Shown: one piece after another, positions 17,543 to 26,048 of the stretch
Layout of the letters: each line of letters opens with the position of its first letter
Position numbering within the stretch: the stretch's first letter is position 1
DNA from: Azovibrio restrictus DSM 23866
GTDB taxonomy: Bacteria; Pseudomonadota; Gammaproteobacteria; Burkholderiales; Rhodocyclaceae
Reading direction: 5' to 3'
DNA length: 64,000 bases
Assembly (NCBI RefSeq): GCF_000429665.1
Contig: NZ_KE386938.1
Location: 78,678 to 142,677, forward strand
Notes under the pieces: generated by a model
What the model was told of the DNA's origin: nothing
The model's database searches: none
What the model saw: the letters and a program-made list of their open reading frames with translations, nothing else
Translations under genes and position numbers: made by a program

Positions 17543-18387
17543 AACCCAAGGGACTGGGCCGGGGTCTGGATGCCCTGCTGTCGGCGGGGAACGAAAAGCG
17601 TCCGGACGAGCAACGGGAGCTGCCCATAGACCGCCTGCGGCCGGGCAAGTACCAGCCCCGCAGCCGCATGGACGAAGCCTCCCTGGCGGAACTGGCGGCT
17701 TCCATCCGGGCCCAGGGCATCATGCAGCCCATCCTGGTGCGGGCCATCGATGCCACACCAGGGGCCGAGCGTTACGAGATCGTGGCCGGCGAGCGCCGCT
17801 GGCGCGCCGCCCAGAAGGCGGGTCTGACCGAAGTGCCGGTGCTGGTGCGGGACATTCCCGACGAGCAGGCCCTGGCCATGGCCCTGATCGAGAACATCCA
17901 GCGGGAAAACCTCAATCCCCTGGAAGAAGCCCTGGGCCTGCAGCGCCTGGTGGACGAATTCAAACTGACCCATCAGCAGGCCGCCGACGCCGTGGGCCGT
18001 TCCCGGCCGGCCGCCTCCAACCTGCTGCGGCTGCTGCAGCTGTGTGCGCCGGTCCAGGAGCTGCTGCTGGACAACAAGCTGGACATGGGCCACGCCCGGG
18101 CTCTGCTACCTCTGGCGGCAGCCGATCAGGTGCAGCTGGCCCAGCTGATCATCCAGAAGGGACTTTCGGTACGGGAAGCGGAGCGCCTGGTGCAGCGCCG
18201 CCTCAATCCTCCCGCCCAGCCCGTGGAGCAGAAGCCGGACCGGGACCTGCTGCGCCTGGAGGAAGAGTTGTCCGACGTTCTCGGGGCCACGGTGCAGATC
18301 CGGGCCAACAAGAAGGGAGCCGGCAAGGTCAGCATTGCCTTCGGCGACCTGGACCAACTGGAAGGATTGCTGGGGCGCCTGCGCTGA
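17539..18387 (+). CDS. parB: Chromosome-partitioning protein ParB (Spo0J)
   Basis: A 282-residue CTP-dependent DNA clamp that loads at parS. It begins with the ParA-interacting segment MKPKGLGRGLDALL. The ParB/Srx CTP-binding domain has GERRWRA (84-90) and the ENIQRENLNPLEEA box. A helix-turn-helix region follows (LTHQQAADAVGRSR), then a C-terminal dimerisation domain (VQIRANKKGAGKVSIAFG). It overlaps parA by four bases. I searched by eye for the canonical parS palindrome across the window and did not find one. Confidence 0.95.
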   Translation: MKPKGLGRGLDALLSAGNEKRPDEQRELPIDRLRPGKYQPRSRMDEASLAELAASIRAQGIMQPILVRAIDATPGAERYEIVAGERRWRAAQKAGLTEVPVLVRDIPDEQALAMALIENIQRENLNPLEEALGLQRLVDEFKLTHQQAADAVGRSRPAASNLLRLLQLCAPVQELLLDNKLDMGHARALLPLAAADQVQLAQLIIQKGLSVREAERLVQRRLNPPAQPVEQKPDRDLLRLEEELSDVLGATVQIRANKKGAGKVSIAFGDLDQLEGLLGRLR

Positions 18388-18400
18388 TGACAAGCTTCTG

Positions 18401-18432
18401 TTGCAGTGCAATATTACTTACGTCAGACTGAC
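18401..18432. promoter_or_regulatory. Two short perfect palindromes upstream of the atp promoter
   Basis: TTGCAGTGCAA (18401-18411) and GTCAGACTGAC (18422-18432) are each perfect 5-bp arm palindromes around one central base. The second ends 7 bases before the -35 box of the predicted atp promoter. They may be transcription-factor sites; no known motif was matched. Confidence 0.35.
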
Positions 18433-18439
18433 ATTTTGT

Positions 18440-18468
18440 TTGACGAATGCCTCCTTAAGTCTTATATT
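18440..18468 (+). promoter_or_regulatory. Sigma70-type promoter of the atp operon
   Basis: TTGACG (18440-18445) and TATATT (18463-18468) are separated by exactly 17 bases in an AT-rich gap between parB and atpI. Five of six bases match the consensus in each box. Transcription would start near 18475, about 38 bases before the atpI ATG. This is the best promoter match I saw in the window. Confidence 0.75.
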
Positions 18469-18512
18469 ATTTAGGTTTTGTATGCGGCGGCCGGCAATAA
18501 CCGCAAAGCGCC

Positions 18513-18854
18513 ATGATTAAAGCAATTTACCTGCAACTTGGCGCCACCATAATCATCGTGTTGATTGCCGGTTTACTTGTCGGAACGCGGGGGGCGATTT
18601 CGGCAGGCCTGGCGGGGATCGCCTGTATCCTGCCCAGTGCCTGGTTTGCCCTGCGTCTGAAAGCGGTGTCGAAGCGTCCGGGAACATCCCTCCCGGCCCA
18701 GTTCTTCATCGGCGAGTTCATCAAGGTCGCAGCAACCATAGGATTGTTGGCAGTCGCCATCAAGTTGTATCCGGACATGCACTGGCCCAGCCTGCTGATC
18801 GGAATGGCGGTTGTATTGCAAGCGAGTTTTTTTGCTTTTTGGAAGAAATCCTGA
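18513..18854 (+). CDS. atpI: ATP synthase protein I
   Basis: A 113-residue protein with four predicted membrane segments (for example AIYLQLGATIIIVLIAGLLV and SLLIGMAVVLQASFFAF). AtpI is a non-stoichiometric assembly factor reported to help c-ring assembly. It is poorly conserved in sequence, and the call rests on its position as first gene of the atp operon plus size and hydrophobic profile. It is separated from atpB by one base. Confidence 0.85.
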   Translation: MIKAIYLQLGATIIIVLIAGLLVGTRGAISAGLAGIACILPSAWFALRLKAVSKRPGTSLPAQFFIGEFIKVAATIGLLAVAIKLYPDMHWPSLLIGMAVVLQASFFAFWKKS

Positions 18855-18855
18855 C

Positions 18856-19719
18856 ATGTCTACTGAAGCAGCCGCAGCACACGGCCCCACCGCGGGCGAG
18901 TACATTGTCCACCACCTGACCCACCTGAACACCACGGGTCATGCCCAGACGTCCGTCATTGACTTCAGCGTCATCAACCTGGATACCCTGACCTTCTCCA
19001 TCCTGATGGGGGTGCTTGGTCTGTTCGTCATGTGGCGCGTCGCCGCCAACGTGACCTCCGGTGTGCCGGGCCGCATGCAGGCTGCCGTCGAGATCGTGCT
19101 GGAAATGGTGGCCAACCAGGCCAAGGGCATCGTGCATCACGAGGAGTCCCGCAAGTTCGTGGCTCCTCTGGCCCTGACCGTGTTCGTCTGGATCTTCCTG
19201 ATGAACTCCATGGACTTCCTGCCCCTGGACCTGCTGCCCACCCTGTGGCAGACCGCCACCGGTGACCACCACGCCTATCTGCGCGTCGTGCCCACCGCTG
19301 ACCTGAACGGCACCCTGGGCATGTCCATCGGCGTCCTCCTGGTCTGCCTGTGGTACAACGTCAAGATCAAGGGTCTGGGCGGCTGGATTCACGAACTGTT
19401 CACCGCCCCCTTCGGCAGCCACCCGGTGCTGTACCCGATCAACTTCGCCATGCAGATGATCGAGTTCCTGGCCAAGACCGTGTCCCACGGCATGCGGCTG
19501 TTCGGCAACATGTACGCTGGCGAACTGGTGTTCATGCTGATCGCCCTGATGGGTGCCGCCTGGGGCAGCGCCGGTCTGACCGGTCCCCTGCTGTGGGCCG
19601 GCCACATCGTTGCCGGTTCCATCTGGGCCATCTTCCACATCCTGATCGTGGCCCTGCAGGCTTTCATCTTCATGATGCTGACCCTGGTGTACATCGGTCA
19701 GGCCCACGAGTCGCATTAA
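18856..19719 (+). CDS. atpB: F0F1 ATP synthase subunit a
   Basis: Subunit a forms the proton half-channels next to the c-ring. The 287-residue membrane protein carries the essential Arg in SHGMRLFGNMYAGEL, and further conserved C-terminal helix residues AFIFMMLTLVYIGQAHE. The start at 18856 (MSTEAAAAHGPTAGEYIVHHL) is preferred over an upstream in-frame start inside atpI because it sits one base after the atpI stop. Confidence 0.96.
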   Translation: MSTEAAAAHGPTAGEYIVHHLTHLNTTGHAQTSVIDFSVINLDTLTFSILMGVLGLFVMWRVAANVTSGVPGRMQAAVEIVLEMVANQAKGIVHHEESRKFVAPLALTVFVWIFLMNSMDFLPLDLLPTLWQTATGDHHAYLRVVPTADLNGTLGMSIGVLLVCLWYNVKIKGLGGWIHELFTAPFGSHPVLYPINFAMQMIEFLAKTVSHGMRLFGNMYAGELVFMLIALMGAAWGSAGLTGPLLWAGHIVAGSIWAIFHILIVALQAFIFMMLTLVYIGQAHESH

Positions 19720-19781
19720 GATTTTGTTGTCTTTGGTAGTTTTTTAACTTTGTTTTACTTTTAACTTAGCAAGGAGTTGTC
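19720..19781 (+). promoter_or_regulatory. U-rich translation initiation region of atpE
   Basis: This 62-base gap is T-rich (runs such as TTTTTTAAC and GTTTTACTTTTAAC) in an otherwise GC-rich region. It ends in a strong AAGGAG ribosome binding site seven bases before the atpE ATG. The E. coli atpE leader is a known U-rich translational enhancer that raises c-subunit output, and this gap looks analogous. Confidence 0.6.
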
Positions 19782-20027
19782 ATGGAACAAGTTTTGGGTT
19801 TTGTCGCGCTGGCTGCCGGTCTGATCATCGGTCTGGGTGCTATCGGTGCTTGTATCGGTATCGGCCTGATGGGTGGTAAGTACATTGAAGCCTCCGCCCG
19901 TCAGCCTGAACTGATGAACGAACTGCAGACCAAGATGTTCCTGCTGGCCGGTCTGATCGACGCCGCCTTCCTGATCGGCGTTGGTATCGCGATGATGTTC
20001 GCCTTCGCCAACCCCTTCAAGCTGTAA
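19782..20027 (+). CDS. atpE: F0F1 ATP synthase subunit c
   Basis: Subunit c forms the rotating ring of the F0 motor. The 81-residue hairpin has two membrane helices joined by a polar loop (ARQPELMNE). The proton carrier is D60 in LLAGLIDAAFLIG. The Gln/Glu/Ser ligand set of Na+-translocating c-subunits is not apparent, so a proton-driven enzyme is expected. Codons are strongly biased, and the start has the best ribosome binding site of the operon, consistent with the high copy number of c per complex. Confidence 0.97.
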   Translation: MEQVLGFVALAAGLIIGLGAIGACIGIGLMGGKYIEASARQPELMNELQTKMFLLAGLIDAAFLIGVGIAMMFAFANPFKL

Positions 20028-20065
20028 TCGGCTCCCCTTTAACTCTCTGATAGGGGACTGAAACC

Positions 20066-20536
20066 GTGAATCTGAACGCAACGCTGTTCGCCCAGCTCGT
20101 TGTGTTCTTCATTCTGGCGTGGTTCACGATGAAATTCGTGTGGCCGCCCATTGTGAAGGCACTCGACGAGCGTGCGAAAAAGATCGCGGACGGTCTGGCT
20201 GCCGCCGAACGCGGTAAACACGATCTCGAACTGGCTACCAAGCGTTCCGCAGAAGCCCTGCGCGAAGGCAAGGAAAAGTCCGCAGAACTCCTGGCCCAGG
20301 CTGAAAAGCGTGCCGCCCAGATCATCGACGAGGCCAAGGCCCAGGCGAAGGTCGAGGCTGAGCGCATCGTCGCTGCCGGCAAGGCTGATGCAGAACAGGA
20401 AGCCGTACGCGCCAAGGAGCAACTGCGGGAATCCGTCGCTGCCCTGGCTGTGGCCGGTGCCGAAAAGATTCTGCGCCGCGAGATCGACGCCAAGGCCCAT
20501 GCCGAATTGCTGTCCGCAATTAAACAGGATCTGTAA
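20066..20536 (+). CDS. atpF: F0F1 ATP synthase subunit b
   Basis: Subunit b is the peripheral stalk. The 156-residue protein has one N-terminal membrane helix (about 5-25, LFAQLVVFFILAWFTMKFVWPP) followed by a long charged coiled coil rich in Ala, Lys and Glu. It starts with GTG at 20066 after AGGGGAC. It lies between atpE and atpH in the standard order. Confidence 0.95.
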   Translation: MNLNATLFAQLVVFFILAWFTMKFVWPPIVKALDERAKKIADGLAAAERGKHDLELATKRSAEALREGKEKSAELLAQAEKRAAQIIDEAKAQAKVEAERIVAAGKADAEQEAVRAKEQLRESVAALAVAGAEKILRREIDAKAHAELLSAIKQDL

Positions 20537-20541
20537 CGCTT

Positions 20542-21075
20542 ATGGCTGAAACTGTCACCATCGCCCGCCCCTACGCCGAAGCCGTGTTTCGCATCGCCAA
20601 GGAAGCAGGGGCACTGGGAGCCTGGTCAGGACGCCTTCAGCGCCTGGCCCTGATCGCCCAGGACCCGGAGATGGCCGAGGTGATCGGCAATCCCAAACTG
20701 TCCGCCGAGCAGGTCGCCCAGCTGGTTGTTTCACTGGCTGAAGACAACGATGCCGCGCTCGGCAATTTCATCCGCGTCCTCGCGGACAATGAGCGACTGA
20801 CCCTGCTGCCGGAAATTTCCGCGCTGTTCGAGGCTCAGAAAGCTGCAGAAGATGGTGTCAAGGAAGCCGTGGTGCAAACCGCCTTTCCCCTGACCGATGC
20901 TGATATTGCGGCCCTGATGCCCCAGCTGGAAGCACATTTCAAGACCAAGCTTGCGCCCACCGTCGTGGTGGAAGCGGAACTTATCGGTGGCGTGCGGGTG
21001 GCGGTGGGTGACCAGGTTCTGGATGCTTCCGTACGCGGCAAGCTCGAAGCCATGGCCACTGCGCTCAAGAACTAG
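20542..21075 (+). CDS. atpH: F0F1 ATP synthase subunit delta
   Basis: Subunit delta (OSCP type) links the peripheral stalk to the top of F1. The 177-residue protein starts ETVTIARPYAEAVF and ends with the conserved region ELIGGVRVAVGDQVLDASVRG. It starts five bases after atpF and precedes atpA. Confidence 0.95.
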   Translation: MAETVTIARPYAEAVFRIAKEAGALGAWSGRLQRLALIAQDPEMAEVIGNPKLSAEQVAQLVVSLAEDNDAALGNFIRVLADNERLTLLPEISALFEAQKAAEDGVKEAVVQTAFPLTDADIAALMPQLEAHFKTKLAPTVVVEAELIGGVRVAVGDQVLDASVRGKLEAMATALKN

Positions 21076-21084
21076 GAGATTTAT

Positions 21085-22623
21085 ATGCAGTTGAATCCGT
21101 CCGAGATCAGCGAGCTGATCAAAAGCAAGATTCAAAACCTGCAAGTGGGCGCTGAAACCCGCACGCAGGGTACCGTTGTTTCCGTGACCGACGGCATCTG
21201 CCGTGTGCACGGTCTGCAAGACGTCATGCAAGGTGAAATGCTGGAATTCCCCGGCAACACCTTCGGCATGGCCCTGAACCTGGAACGCGACTCCGTCGGC
21301 GCCGTGGTTCTGGGTGAATATGAACAGATTTCCGAAGGCGACACCGTCAAGTGCACCGGCCGCATTCTGGAAGTTCCCGTGGGTCCCGAACTGCTGGGTC
21401 GCGTGGTGAACTCCCTGGGCCAGCCCATCGACGGCAAGGGTCCCCTGAACAATAAGCTGACCGACAAGATCGAAAAGGTCGCCCCTGGCGTGATCTGGCG
21501 TAAGTCCGTGTCCCAGCCCGTTCAGACCGGCCTGAAGTCCATCGACTCCATGGTGCCCGTCGGCCGCGGCCAGCGCGAACTGATCATTGGCGACCGTCAG
21601 ACCGGCAAGACTGCCGTGGCTGTGGATGCCATCATCAACCAGAAGGGTACCGGCGTTAAGTGTATCTACGTGGCTGTGGGCCAGAAGGCTTCCACCGTGG
21701 CCAACGTGGTGCGCAAGCTGGAAGAGCATGGCGCCATGGAATACACCATCGTCGTGGCTGCCACCGCTTCCGAATCTGCCGCCCTGCAGTACATCGCCCC
21801 CTACTCCGGTTGCACCATGGGCGAGTACTTCCGCGACAACGGCGAAGACGCCCTGATCGTTTATGACGATCTGACCAAGCAAGCCTGGGCCTACCGTCAG
21901 GTTTCCCTGCTGCTGCGTCGTCCTCCCGGCCGCGAAGCCTACCCCGGCGACGTGTTCTACCTGCACTCCCGTCTGCTCGAGCGTGCCGCTCGCGTTTCCG
22001 AAGAGTGGGTGGAAAAGGTCACCAACGGCGCCGTGAAGGGCAAGACCGGTTCCTTGACCGCTCTGCCCGTGATCGAAACCCAGGCAGGTGACGTGTCCGC
22101 CTTCGTGCCGACCAACGTGATCTCCATTACCGACGGCCAGATCTTCCTGGAAACCGACCTGTTCAACGCCGGTATCCGTCCCGCTATCAACGCCGGTATC
22201 TCCGTGTCCCGCGTCGGTGGTGCTGCGCAGACCAAGATCGTCAAGAAGCTGGGCGGCGGTGTGCGTCTGGCCCTGGCCCAGTACCGCGAACTGGCTGCCT
22301 TCGCCCAATTCGCCTCCGACCTGGACGAAGCCACCCGCAAGCAGCTGGAGCGTGGCCGTCTGGTGACCGAGCTGATGAAGCAGGCCCAGTACTCTCCCAT
22401 GAGCGTCTCCGAAATGTCCGTCACGCTGTACGCAGCTGACAAGGGTTTCTACGACGACGTGGAAGTCAAGCGCGCCCTGGAGTTCGAAAAGGCCCTGCAG
22501 GCTTACCTGAAGCAGAATGCAGCCGACCTGATGAACAAGATGGAAACGACCAAGGAGCTGGACGGCGAATCCGAGAAGCAGCTGGCTGCCGCCATCACCG
22601 CCTTCAAGGGCACCTGGGTCTAA
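21085..22623 (+). CDS. atpA: F0F1 ATP synthase subunit alpha
   Basis: Subunit alpha forms the non-catalytic nucleotide sites of F1. The 512-residue protein has Walker A GDRQTGKT (169-176), Walker B region DALIVYDDLTKQAWAYRQ, and the conserved arginine-finger region ISVSRVGGAAQTK. The length is normal. AGGAGATTTAT precedes the ATG. Confidence 0.97.
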   Translation: MQLNPSEISELIKSKIQNLQVGAETRTQGTVVSVTDGICRVHGLQDVMQGEMLEFPGNTFGMALNLERDSVGAVVLGEYEQISEGDTVKCTGRILEVPVGPELLGRVVNSLGQPIDGKGPLNNKLTDKIEKVAPGVIWRKSVSQPVQTGLKSIDSMVPVGRGQRELIIGDRQTGKTAVAVDAIINQKGTGVKCIYVAVGQKASTVANVVRKLEEHGAMEYTIVVAATASESAALQYIAPYSGCTMGEYFRDNGEDALIVYDDLTKQAWAYRQVSLLLRRPPGREAYPGDVFYLHSRLLERAARVSEEWVEKVTNGAVKGKTGSLTALPVIETQAGDVSAFVPTNVISITDGQIFLETDLFNAGIRPAINAGISVSRVGGAAQTKIVKKLGGGVRLALAQYRELAAFAQFASDLDEATRKQLERGRLVTELMKQAQYSPMSVSEMSVTLYAADKGFYDDVEVKRALEFEKALQAYLKQNAADLMNKMETTKELDGESEKQLAAAITAFKGTWV

Positions 22624-22641
22624 TCCAACGGGGAGAGCGCC

Positions 22642-23502
22642 ATGCCTAGCGGCAAGGAAATTCGTAACAAGATCAAGAGCGTAGAAAATACGCGCAAGAT
22701 CACCAAGGCCATGGAAATGGTGGCCGCATCCAAAATGCGCAAGGCGCAGGACCGGATGCGTGCCGCCCGCCCCTATGGCGAGAAGATCCGGCGTGTGGCG
22801 GGCAACCTGTCCCATGCGCTTACCGAGTACAAACACCCGTTCCTGATCAACCGTGAAGTCAAGAATGTTGGCCTCATCGTGATCACTTCCGACAAGGGCT
22901 TGTGCGGTGGCCTGAACAGCAACGTGCTGCGTCAGGTCCTGGCCAAGATGAAGGAATGGGATGCAGCCGGCGTCAAGTTGCGCGCCACCTGTATCGGCAA
23001 CAAGGGCTTCGGCTTCATGCAGCGCGCCGGTGCGAACGTCGTCTCCCACGTGGTGGGTCTGGGCGACACCCCGCACCTGGAAAAGCTGATCGGACCCATC
23101 AAGGTCCTGCTGGATGCCTTCGTTGCCGGAGAAATCGACGCGGTCTACGTCGCTTCCACCCGCTTCATCAACACCATGAAGCAGGAACCGGTCATCGAGC
23201 AGTTGCTGCCCCTGTCCGGCGAAGCCGTGGGTTCCACCAGCACCAAGTGGGACTATGTCTACGAGCCCGACGCCCAGGCCGTCATCGACGACCTGCTGGT
23301 GCGCTACGTGGAAGCGCTGATCTATCAGGCGGTCGCTGAAAACATGGCCTCCGAGCAATCCGCCCGGATGGTGGCCATGAAGTCGGCCTCCGACAATGCC
23401 AAGAACGTGATTGGTGAACTGAAGCTGGTCTATAACAAGGCCCGCCAGGCAGCCATCACCAAGGAATTGTCCGAGATCGTCAGCGGCGCGGCAGCGGTTT
23501 AA
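22642..23502 (+). CDS. atpG: F0F1 ATP synthase subunit gamma
   Basis: Subunit gamma is the central rotor shaft. The 286-residue protein begins with the conserved N-terminal helix GKEIRNKIKSVENTRKITKA and ends with the C-terminal helix including MKSASDNAKNVIGELKL. TSDKGLCGGLN near residue 80 is the family core motif. A GGGGAGAG ribosome binding site precedes the ATG. Confidence 0.97.
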   Translation: MPSGKEIRNKIKSVENTRKITKAMEMVAASKMRKAQDRMRAARPYGEKIRRVAGNLSHALTEYKHPFLINREVKNVGLIVITSDKGLCGGLNSNVLRQVLAKMKEWDAAGVKLRATCIGNKGFGFMQRAGANVVSHVVGLGDTPHLEKLIGPIKVLLDAFVAGEIDAVYVASTRFINTMKQEPVIEQLLPLSGEAVGSTSTKWDYVYEPDAQAVIDDLLVRYVEALIYQAVAENMASEQSARMVAMKSASDNAKNVIGELKLVYNKARQAAITKELSEIVSGAAAV

Positions 23503-23526
23503 GCTTATTGATATTGGGGATTTAAT

Positions 23527-24930
23527 ATGAGTCAAGGTTCAATCGTGCAGTGCATCGGCGCCGTGGTGGACATCCAGTTCCCCCGCGACCAGATGCCGAA
23601 AGTGTATGACGCCCTGATGCTTGATGCTGGCAGCGAAAACGACATGGCCGAAAAGGGTCTGACGTTCGAAGTGCAGCAACAGCTGGGTGACGGCGTGGTG
23701 CGTACCATCGCCATGGGTTCTTCCGACGGCCTGCGCCGCGGCATGAAGGTGAACAACACCGGTGCTCCCATCTCCGTTCCTGTCGGCCACGCTACCCTGG
23801 GCCGCATCATGGACGTGCTGGGTCGTCCCATCGACGAAGCCGGCCCCATCGCCACCGATGAACGTCGTTCCATCCACCAGGCTGCGCCCAAGTTCGACGA
23901 GCTGTCTCCCTCCGTGGAACTGCTCGAAACCGGCATCAAGGTGATCGACCTGATCTGCCCGTTCGCCAAGGGCGGCAAGGTGGGTCTGTTCGGCGGCGCC
24001 GGCGTGGGCAAGACCGTGAACATGATGGAGCTCATCAACAACATCGCCAAGGCACACAGCGGTCTGTCCGTGTTTGCCGGCGTGGGTGAGCGTACCCGTG
24101 AAGGGAACGACTTCTATCACGAAATGAAGGACTCCAACGTGCTGGACAAGGTCGGCATGGTGTTCGGTCAGATGAACGAACCCCCCGGCAACCGTCTGCG
24201 CGTGGCCCTGACCGGCCTGACCATGGCCGAGCGTTTCCGTGACGAAGGCCGTGACATCCTGTTCTTCGTGGATAACATCTACCGCTACACCCTGGCCGGT
24301 ACCGAAGTGTCCGCTCTGCTGGGCCGTATGCCTTCCGCCGTGGGTTACCAACCCACCCTGGCTGAAGAAATGGGCCGCCTGCAGGAACGGATCACCTCCA
24401 CCAAGGTGGGTTCCATCACCTCCATCCAGGCCGTGTATGTGCCTGCGGATGACTTGACCGACCCGTCCCCCGCCACCACCTTCCTGCACCTGGACTCCAC
24501 CGTCGTGCTGTCCCGGGACATCGCTTCCCTGGGTATCTACCCCGCCGTGGATCCCCTGGACTCCACCTCCCGTCAGCTGGATCCCCAGGTGGTGGGCGAG
24601 GAGCACTACTCCGTGGCCCGCGCCGTGCAGATGACCCTGCAACGCTACAAGGAACTGCGCGACATCATCGCCATTCTGGGTATGGACGAACTGTCTCCCG
24701 AGGACAAGCTGGCCGTGGCCCGCGCTCGTAAGATTCAGCGCTTCCTGTCCCAGCCTTTCCATGTGGCCGAAGTGTTCACCGGCTCTCCCGGCAAGTACGT
24801 GCCGCTGAAGGAAACCATCAAGGGCTTCAAGATGATCGTTTCCGGCGAGTGCGACAGCCTCCCCGAGCAAGCCTTCTACATGGTGGGCGGCATCGAGGAA
24901 GCCATCGAGAAGGCCAAGACGCTGCAGTAA
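23527..24930 (+). CDS. atpD: F0F1 ATP synthase subunit beta
   Basis: Subunit beta carries the catalytic sites. The 467-residue protein has Walker A GGAGVGKT (156-163) and the catalytic Glu in GVGERTREGNDFY. Walker B is ILFFVDNIYRYTLAG. The DELSEED-type lever reads DELSPED. It starts after an AT-rich 24-base gap ending GGGGATTTAAT. Confidence 0.98.
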   Translation: MSQGSIVQCIGAVVDIQFPRDQMPKVYDALMLDAGSENDMAEKGLTFEVQQQLGDGVVRTIAMGSSDGLRRGMKVNNTGAPISVPVGHATLGRIMDVLGRPIDEAGPIATDERRSIHQAAPKFDELSPSVELLETGIKVIDLICPFAKGGKVGLFGGAGVGKTVNMMELINNIAKAHSGLSVFAGVGERTREGNDFYHEMKDSNVLDKVGMVFGQMNEPPGNRLRVALTGLTMAERFRDEGRDILFFVDNIYRYTLAGTEVSALLGRMPSAVGYQPTLAEEMGRLQERITSTKVGSITSIQAVYVPADDLTDPSPATTFLHLDSTVVLSRDIASLGIYPAVDPLDSTSRQLDPQVVGEEHYSVARAVQMTLQRYKELRDIIAILGMDELSPEDKLAVARARKIQRFLSQPFHVAEVFTGSPGKYVPLKETIKGFKMIVSGECDSLPEQAFYMVGGIEEAIEKAKTLQ

Positions 24931-24958
24931 TGCAGCCCGTTAAGGAAGGGAGCCTGCT

Positions 24959-25384
24959 ATGGCAATGACTGTACATGTGGACGTGGTGAGCGCCGAAGAA
25001 GAAATCTTCTCCGGCCTCGTCGAGTTCGCAGTATTCCCCGGCGAAGCCGGCGAACTGGGCATCATGCCGCGGCACACGCCGCTGTTGACCCGGATCAAGC
25101 CCGGTACCGTTCGCCTGAAGGTGCCTGACGAGGATCGCTTCGAGATGGTGTATGTCTCCGGAGGCATGCTGGAGGTTCAGCCGCACATGATCACCGTGCT
25201 GGCCGATACCGCCATCCGTGCCGCCGACCTGGATGAAGCCAAGGCTCTGGAAGCCAAGAAGCGTGCCGAAGAAGCGCTGGCCAACCGCCAGGGCGAAATG
25301 GACTTCGCTTCTGCCGAAGCCGAGCTGGCCCAGGCCATTGCTCAGCTCCAGGCCATCAAGAAGATGAAGAACGCCATCCACTGA
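24959..25384 (+). CDS. atpC: F0F1 ATP synthase subunit epsilon
   Basis: Subunit epsilon couples the rotor to F1 and can inhibit hydrolysis. The 141-residue protein has an N-terminal beta-sandwich with VFPGEAGELGIMPRHTPLLT and a C-terminal helical hairpin rich in Ala/Glu. It is the last gene of the operon and is followed by a strong terminator. Confidence 0.96.
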   Translation: MAMTVHVDVVSAEEEIFSGLVEFAVFPGEAGELGIMPRHTPLLTRIKPGTVRLKVPDEDRFEMVYVSGGMLEVQPHMITVLADTAIRAADLDEAKALEAKKRAEEALANRQGEMDFASAEAELAQAIAQLQAIKKMKNAIH

Positions 25385-25402
25385 TTCCAGTCGGCTCTGG
25401 TG

Positions 25403-25432
25403 AAAAAGGCAGCCTCCGGGCTGCCTTTTTTT
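25403..25432 (+). terminator. Intrinsic terminator of the atp operon
   Basis: A perfect 7-bp stem GGCAGCC / GGCTGCC with a TCCG tetraloop is followed by seven T residues and preceded by five A residues. The flanking A and T runs could also serve the converging ubiJ transcript. Confidence 0.93.
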
Positions 25433-25452
25433 GCGTCGTGAAACCCTGGGCT

Positions 25453-26037
25453 TTAGGGCTGGGGGGAGCGTTCCAGGTGTTGCAAGCGCTTTTCCAGGCG
25501 GGCCACGTCATCCCGCAGCGTCAGCAATTGCTGGCTGAAGCCTTGCATCTGGGCCGGGCTGGCCAGCAGGCCGGCTTCGTCCCGGGCGTACTCGCTCAGG
25601 TTGGCCGCCATGTTCAGGCTGGCCTGGCGCAGGTGGCGTTGCAGGCTGCGGCCGGTGCTGACCAGCCGGTGGGCGAGAATATCCCCCAGCAAGGGCGCCA
25701 GATCTGCTTCCACGTCCCAATCCAGGTTGCGGAACACGAAGCTCAGGGTTTCGGCGAATTCGGCATTGCCGCTGATCCTGGCCTGCTGCATGACCAGATC
25801 CACATCCTGCAGGGCCAGCAGGGGAGCGCTGGCTGGCAGGCTGATGCTGACGGCCGGGGCAGCGGCCCCCTGGCTGGAAAACAGGCCCTCGGCGGTGGCG
25901 GTCAGATGCAGGCTCAGGGGCCCCAGCTCCAGGGCCAGGCTCTGGCCGGCAAAGGGGCGCAGCCGCAGGCGGGCCCACTCGGCCCCTTGCAGCAGGTGGT
26001 TGAGGGCGGCGCCCAGGAGGGGAGTGAGGGGCATCAT
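25453..26037 (-). CDS. ubiJ: UbiJ-like SCP2-domain accessory protein of ubiquinone synthesis
   Basis: A 194-residue protein with an N-terminal SCP2 lipid-binding-type domain (residues about 10-110) and a C-terminal helical tail. UbiJ is a lipid-binding accessory factor of the soluble ubiquinone-biosynthesis complex. The call is supported by position 11 bases after ubiE in the same direction. The usual third partner, ubiB, is not downstream, where the atp terminator lies instead. Confidence 0.82.
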   Translation of the reverse strand: MMPLTPLLGAALNHLLQGAEWARLRLRPFAGQSLALELGPLSLHLTATAEGLFSSQGAAAPAVSISLPASAPLLALQDVDLVMQQARISGNAEFAETLSFVFRNLDWDVEADLAPLLGDILAHRLVSTGRSLQRHLRQASLNMAANLSEYARDEAGLLASPAQMQGFSQQLLTLRDDVARLEKRLQHLERSPQP

Positions 26038-26048
26038 CGGCGCGGGCC

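Noticed and set aside
20731..23535. Long minus-strand frame (about 930 codons) opposite atpH-atpA-atpG
   Set aside because: Antisense shadow of strongly codon-biased ATP synthase genes; composition is His/Gly/Gln-rich with no domain.
24827..25381. Minus-strand frame opposite atpC
   Set aside because: Shadow of atpC; no ribosome binding site and no motif.
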